From Deltaproteobacteria bacterium (lineage in GTDB: Bacteria; Desulfobacterota; JAENJC01), in the NCBI GenBank assembly GCA_016844545.1, contig JAENJC010000039.1:1-8817 (forward strand): 8,817 nucleotides of DNA, given 5' to 3'. Under the pieces are notes generated by a model. That model saw only the letters and a list, made by a program, of their open reading frames with translations. It did no database searches and was not told where the DNA came from. The stretch's first letter is position 1. Each line of letters opens with the position of its first letter. The translations under genes and the position numbers were made by a program. Positions 5,983 to 8,817 of this stretch are shown here, one piece after another.

Positions 5983-6003
5983 GGTTGACGGTTCAGGGTT
6001 CAC
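5983..6003 (+). repeat. Three 7-base tandem repeats in the rplX–rplE spacer
   Basis: The heptamers GGTTGAC, GGTTCAG and GGTTCAC follow each other without gaps, differing from one another at one or two positions. They lie 22 bases after rplX stops and 24 bases before the rplE start. The next bases, CGCGTCGCG at about 6004–6012, are palindromic around a central T. In E. coli the S8 repressor site lies in this part of the spc mRNA, but I cannot match that structure here. Confidence 0.6.
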
Positions 6004-6027
6004 GCGTCGCGATACGGGAGGGAATGA

Positions 6028-6567
6028 ATGGCAAGGCTGAATGACTTATATAGCAAGAAGGTAGTTCCCGCACTTATGAAGGAGTTTAACTACAAGAGTG
6101 TAATGGAAGTTCCAAAGGTCGAGAAGGTTGTTATAAACATGGGGTTGGGAGAGGCCGTTCAGAATGTAAAAGTGTTGGATGCAGCTTCTAAAGAGTTGGC
6201 AGCCATAACTGGGCAAAAAGCGGTTATAACAAAGGCAAAGAAGTCAATAGCTACCTTCAAGCTCCGTGAAGGTATGCCCATCGGGTGTATGGTGACCTTG
6301 AGGAAAGAGAAGATGTACGAGTTTATGGATCGCTTCATAAGCGTTACATTGCCCAGGGTCAGGGATTTTAAAGGGATCTCCGGCAAGACCTTTGACGGCC
6401 ATGGTAACTACGCCATGGGGCTCAAGGAGCAGATCATCTTTCCTGAAATAGAATACGACAAGGTGGATAAGGTAAGGGGTATGAATATTGTATTTGTAAC
6501 AACAGCCAAGACAGATAAAGAAGGGAAGGCCCTTTTGAGAGAGTTTGGAATGCCTTTTAGGGATTAA
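6028..6567 (+). CDS. rplE: 50S ribosomal protein L5
   Basis: L5 binds 5S rRNA and P-site tRNA in the central protuberance. The product has 179 residues, the standard length. VPKVEKVVINMGLGE (28–42), the signature region ITGQKAVITKAKKSIATFKL (60–79) followed by REGMPIGCMVTLR, then FDGHGNYAMGLKEQIIFPEI (122–141) and the end GMPFRD are all as expected. The start ATG is 6 bases after GGGAGG (6016–6021). A nearby ATG at 6024 is out of frame and meets no long reading frame. The gene follows a 67-base spacer carrying heptamer repeats and is followed 11 bases later by the S14 gene. Confidence 0.98.
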   Translation: MARLNDLYSKKVVPALMKEFNYKSVMEVPKVEKVVINMGLGEAVQNVKVLDAASKELAAITGQKAVITKAKKSIATFKLREGMPIGCMVTLRKEKMYEFMDRFISVTLPRVRDFKGISGKTFDGHGNYAMGLKEQIIFPEIEYDKVDKVRGMNIVFVTTAKTDKEGKALLREFGMPFRD

Positions 6568-6578
6568 GCGGAGGAGAA

Positions 6579-6764
6579 GTGGCAAAGAAATCATTGATAG
6601 CAAAGGCAAAGAGAGAGCCTAAATTCGGAGTCAGGGCTTACAACAGATGTCCGTTGTGTGGCAGACCCAGAGGGTATTACAGGAAGTTCGGTATGTGTCG
6701 TATCTGTCTGAGAGACAGGGCCAATAAGGGAGAGCTTCCCGGCGTTACAAAGTCGAGTTGGTAG
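6579..6764 (+). CDS. rpsN: 30S ribosomal protein S14, zinc-binding (type Z), GTG start
   Basis: S14 lies in the 30S head next to S3, S10 and S19. The product has 61 residues, the length of the zinc (C+) form; the zinc-free form has about 90–100. The four ligands are C24, C27, C40 and C43 in CPLC and CRIC. The surrounding YNRCPLCGRPRGYYRKFGMC (21–40) and ending GELPGVTKSSW match the family. GTG is the start because GGAGGAG (6570–6576) lies just upstream and AKKSL is the usual N-terminus. No S10-matching change is evident, although S14 is a neighbour of the altered S10. Some authors call this gene rpsZ. Confidence 0.98.
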   Translation: MAKKSLIAKAKREPKFGVRAYNRCPLCGRPRGYYRKFGMCRICLRDRANKGELPGVTKSSW

Positions 6765-6852
6765 TTGTGTATAAGGCTGAAATCAAAGCTCAGCGAGAAT
6801 CTTATATTTTGGCATATAGTTTAGCTATTAAGTTGTTAAGGAGTACATTGAA

Positions 6853-7251
6853 ATGAGTATGACCGACCCCGTCGCAGATATGCTTACACGGATAAGAAAT
6901 GCAAGCAAGGCTAAGCATGAGAAGGTGGACATCCCTTCATCCACGTTGAAGGCTGAAGTGGCAAGGATCCTCAAGGAAGAGGGTTACATAAATAATGTCA
7001 AGATGGTAACTGACGCGAAACAGGGTATCATCAGGGTTTTTCTGAAATATTCATCGGCAAATGAGGGTGTGATCACCGGTATTGACAGGGTAAGCACTCC
7101 TGGAAGAAGGATGTACGTTGGAACTGAAGAAATCCCAAAGGTTTTAAATGGGTTTGGAATTGCAATCGTTTCCACCTCAAAGGGGTTGATGACGGATAAA
7201 GCGGCTCGTAAGGCCAATGTAGGCGGGGAACTGCTCTGTAAGGTCTGGTAA
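6853..7251 (+). CDS. rpsH: 30S ribosomal protein S8
   Basis: S8 is a primary 16S rRNA binder in the central domain and, in E. coli, the repressor of the spc operon. The product has 132 residues, the usual size. MTDPVADMLTRIRNA (3–17), STPGRRMYV (81–89) and the PROSITE-type block GIAIVSTSKGLMTDKAAR (102–119) identify it. The ATG at 6853 is 9 bases after AAGGAG (6838–6843); a second ATG at 6859 would be 15 bases away and is less likely. It is preceded by an AT-rich 88-base spacer (6765–6852), the longest in the window, in which I see no convincing promoter or hairpin. Confidence 0.98.
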   Translation: MSMTDPVADMLTRIRNASKAKHEKVDIPSSTLKAEVARILKEEGYINNVKMVTDAKQGIIRVFLKYSSANEGVITGIDRVSTPGRRMYVGTEEIPKVLNGFGIAIVSTSKGLMTDKAARKANVGGELLCKVW

Positions 7252-7310
7252 ACATACAGTCTGAAGGTCGGTGTCACTGGGCAGCTGATAAAAGCTTTTT
7301 GGAGAACGAG

Positions 7311-7856
7311 ATGTCACGTATAGGTAAAATACCAGTTGTAATACCCCAGGGGGTAAAGGTTGCAGTTGTTGGGGACCTGCTCAAAGTTGATGGGCCTAAG
7401 GGCAAACTTTCGCAGAAGATAAACCCCGGAGTCAATATATCTGTAAACGACGGGAAGATCGTATTTACGAGGCCTGCTGAGAATTCGGAGTCGAGGACGG
7501 TTCAGGGGCTAATTAGAAGCCTTGTTTCGAATATGGTTGACGGTGTTACAAAGGGATATGAGAGGAAACTGGAGATATCTGGAGTTGGTTACAGGGCAGA
7601 GGTTCAGGGTGACAGTCTTGTTATGAGTCTCGGTTTTTCTCATCCTGTTAAGTATCAACTCCCTGCCGGGGTAAAGGCGGAAGTTGAAAAACAGACAATG
7701 ATAACTTTGAGTGGGGCTGACAAGCAGGTCATAGGCCAGGCGGCTGCCAATATAAGAGGATTCAAACCTCCAGAGCCTTATAAAGGCAAGGGGATAAAAT
7801 ATCAGGGTGAAAAGATTCTGAGAAAGGCCGGAAAGGCTGGGAAGGCAGGTAAATAA
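7311..7856 (+). CDS. rplF: 50S ribosomal protein L6
   Basis: L6 lies at the base of the L7/L12 stalk near the elongation-factor binding site. From ATG 7311 it has 181 residues, standard. The N-terminus SRIGKIPVVIPQGV (2–15), RTVQGLIRSLVSNMV (62–76), GVGYRAEVQG (91–100) and the family signature PEPYKGKGIKY (154–164) are all present. The protein ends in a repeated AGK tripeptide (173–181) encoded by near-identical 9-base units, a slightly extended version of the usual KAGK tail. A TTG at 7299 would add four residues (MENE) ahead of the conserved start, but it overlaps the GGAG at 7301–7304, so the ATG is preferred. It follows a 59-base spacer after rpsH. Confidence 0.97.
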   Translation: MSRIGKIPVVIPQGVKVAVVGDLLKVDGPKGKLSQKINPGVNISVNDGKIVFTRPAENSESRTVQGLIRSLVSNMVDGVTKGYERKLEISGVGYRAEVQGDSLVMSLGFSHPVKYQLPAGVKAEVEKQTMITLSGADKQVIGQAAANIRGFKPPEPYKGKGIKYQGEKILRKAGKAGKAGK

Positions 7857-7858
7857 AG

Positions 7859-8227
7859 ATGGGAGAGACTAATAAAAGGCTTACAAGCAGGTTGAACAGA
7901 AAGGCAAGGGTGAGAAAGAAGGTCGCAGGGACTTCTGAGAGGCCGAGGCTGTGTGTGTTCCGAAGTGCCTCGCACATATACGCTCAGATAATAAATGACC
8001 AGGATGGTACGACACTGGTAGAGGCGTCAAGTGTGAGTCCTGATCTAAAGGGAGAGATAAAACACGGCGGGAATGTCGTATCTGCGCAGAAGGTTGGCGC
8101 ACTTGTGGCAAGGAAGGCACTTGCTAAGAATATTAAAAAGGTTGTATTTGACAGGGGTGGCTACCTTTATCACGGCCGGGTAAAGGCACTTGCTGATGCG
8201 GCAAGAGGCGAGGGGCTTGAATTTTAA
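7859..8227 (+). CDS. rplR: 50S ribosomal protein L18
   Basis: L18 binds 5S rRNA and, with L5, delivers it to the central protuberance. The product has 122 residues, the usual size. A basic N-terminus (RLTSRLNRKARVRKKVAGT, residues 7–25) is followed by RPRLCVFRS (28–36), IYAQIINDQDGTTL (40–53) and the C-terminal block VVFDRGGYLYHGRVKALADA (95–114). The gene begins 2 bases after the rplF stop. The ribosome binding site is weak: the best candidate is AAGGCAGG (7842–7849) in the end of rplF, so translation probably depends on ribosomes arriving from rplF. Confidence 0.98.
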   Translation: MGETNKRLTSRLNRKARVRKKVAGTSERPRLCVFRSASHIYAQIINDQDGTTLVEASSVSPDLKGEIKHGGNVVSAQKVGALVARKALAKNIKKVVFDRGGYLYHGRVKALADAARGEGLEF

Positions 8228-8240
8228 AGCTTGATATTGA

Positions 8241-8257
8241 AATCTCAGATCGAGATT
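8241..8257 (+). other. Small inverted repeat in the rplR–rpsE spacer
   Basis: AATCTC (8241–8246) and GAGATT (8252–8257) are exact reverse complements separated by five bases. The predicted RNA hairpin would end 5 bases before the AAGGAGG ribosome binding site of rpsE. It has low GC and no T-run, so it is not a rho-independent terminator. A role in rpsE translation is speculative; a 6-base stem can occur by chance. Confidence 0.35.
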
Positions 8258-8274
8258 GAGTTAAGGAGGGCAGT

Positions 8275-8781
8275 TTGGCAGCAAGGATAAATCCCGAAGG
8301 CTTGGAATTAAAAGATCGCCTGGTAAACATAAACAGGGTGGCCAAGGTGGTAAAAGGCGGAAGAAGGTTTAGCTTCAGCGCTCTTGTAGTAGTTGGTGAT
8401 GGCAACGGCGTAATAGGCTATGGGATGGGTAAGGCCAATGAGGTATCTGAGGCCTTAAGGAAGGCAGTAGAACAGGCGAAGAAGGACCTCGTCAAGGTTT
8501 CGCTGAGCCCTGAAAATGCCTCCATATACCATGAGGTTACCGGCAAGTTTGGGGCCGCAAAGGTTCTTCTTAGACCGGCATCTGCGGGGACCGGAGTCAT
8601 TGCCGGTGGGGCTGTGCGAGCAGTTGTTGAATCAGCCGGTATTGGGAACCTCCTTGCAAAGTCTCTGGGGTCGAATAACCCGCATAATGTGGTTAAGGCT
8701 GCAGTTGCCGCATTGAAGCAGCTGAGAAGCCCGGAAGATGTTGCCGCCATGAGAGGAAAGAGCGTAGAGGAATTGAGGTAG
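8275..8781 (+). CDS. rpsE: 30S ribosomal protein S5 (TTG start)
   Basis: S5 sits in the 30S body near the mRNA entrance and influences decoding accuracy; its loop is known for spectinomycin resistance changes. The product has 168 residues (E. coli 167). The double-stranded-RNA-binding-like N-terminal domain begins LVNINRVAKVVKGGRRFSFS (16–35) and continues ALVVVGDGNG. The loop VVKGGRR (25–31) is intact. The C-terminal domain has HEVTGKFGAAKVLLRPASAG (86–105), TGVIAGGAVRAV and LGSNNPHNVVKA (131–142). TTG is the start because AAGGAGG (8263–8269) is 5 bases upstream and an upstream in-frame ATG is lacking. It lies 47 bases after rplR. Confidence 0.98.
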   Translation: MAARINPEGLELKDRLVNINRVAKVVKGGRRFSFSALVVVGDGNGVIGYGMGKANEVSEALRKAVEQAKKDLVKVSLSPENASIYHEVTGKFGAAKVLLRPASAGTGVIAGGAVRAVVESAGIGNLLAKSLGSNNPHNVVKAAVAALKQLRSPEDVAAMRGKSVEELR

Positions 8782-8793
8782 AAGGAGTTTTAG

Positions 8794-8817
8794 ATGACTA
8801 AGAATGCAAAACAGCTT
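8794..8817 (+). CDS. rpmD: Probable 50S ribosomal protein L30, first 8 codons (3' truncated by the window)
   Basis: An ATG at 8794 follows AAGGAG (8782–8787) with a 6-base gap, 12 bases after the rpsE stop. The frame is open to the window end and reads MTKNAKQL. Eight residues are too few for identification from sequence alone. The L30 call rests on gene order, since rpmD follows rpsE in most bacterial spc operons. If L30 is missing in this lineage, rplO would be the alternative, but this N-terminus does not resemble the usual start of L15. Confidence 0.7.

Noticed and set aside
5961..6027. An E. coli-type S8 repressor site before rplE
   Set aside because: The position is right for the spc operon, but I could not fold the spacer into the helix-21-like structure S8 recognises. 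The spacer is dominated by heptamer repeats.
6765..6852. An internal promoter before rpsH
   Set aside because: TTGGCA and TATATT-like words exist but not at a 16–18 base spacing in the right order.
7299..7310. TTG at 7299 as the rplF start
   Set aside because: It overlaps the GGAG ribosome binding site, and L6 proteins normally begin MSRIGK, which starts at 7311.
8516..8716. A 66-codon + strand frame inside rpsE
   Set aside because: It is in an alternate frame of a fully conserved S5 domain, with no ribosome binding site worth noting and no recognisable motif.

Overview
This window is a bacterial S10–spc ribosomal protein gene cluster, read entirely on the + strand. The order is tuf (3' end)–rpsJ–rplC–rplD–rplW–rplB–rpsS–rplV–rpsC–rplP–rpmC–rpsQ–rplN–rplX–rplE–rpsN(zinc type)–rpsH–rplF–rplR–rpsE–rpmD (first 8 codons only). 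The order and protein sequences are clearly bacterial, not archaeal. Direct tuf–rpsJ linkage, a four-cysteine S14, a four-cysteine L24 tail, and frequent AGG (Arg) and ATA (Ile) codons argue against Gammaproteobacteria. They would fit a lineage such as Nitrospirota or Desulfobacterota, or a related uncultured phylum. That placement is an impression, not a demonstrated result.

Layout: positions 1–4,887 (tuf to rpmC) are tightly packed, with gaps of 24 bases or fewer and several overlaps (TAATG at tuf/rpsJ, ATGA at rplD/rplW and rpmC/rpsQ, 11 bases at rplP/rpmC). From rpsQ onward there are repeated spacers of about 45–90 bases. Three consecutive ones (after rpsQ, rplN and rplX) carry short degenerate tandem repeats with a period near 7 or 11 bases. 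No stretch over 300 bases lacks a gene. I see no convincing promoter, terminator, RNA gene, mobile element or CRISPR array. The transcription start is presumably upstream of the window, and the operon continues past its end.

The products build both ribosomal subunits, and tuf supplies the factor that delivers aminoacyl-tRNA. S10, S3, S14 and S19 belong to the 30S head; S5, S8 and S17 to the 30S body; L2, L3, L4, L14 and L16 lie around or near the 50S catalytic core; L4, L22, L23, L24 and L29 line or surround the peptide exit tunnel; L5 and L18 belong to the 5S RNA region; L6 lies near the factor-binding side.

The one strong anomaly is in rpsJ. S10 is only 92 residues because 12 residues equivalent to E. 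coli 33–44 are absent, in frame. That segment contains the G-P-x-x-x-P-T signature that defines the S10 family. Both flanks align normally. This is either a real and very unusual remodelling of S10 (which is also NusE) or a clean 36-base deletion artefact in this sequence. The other ribosomal proteins look full length and conventional. I found no new accessory system in the window.
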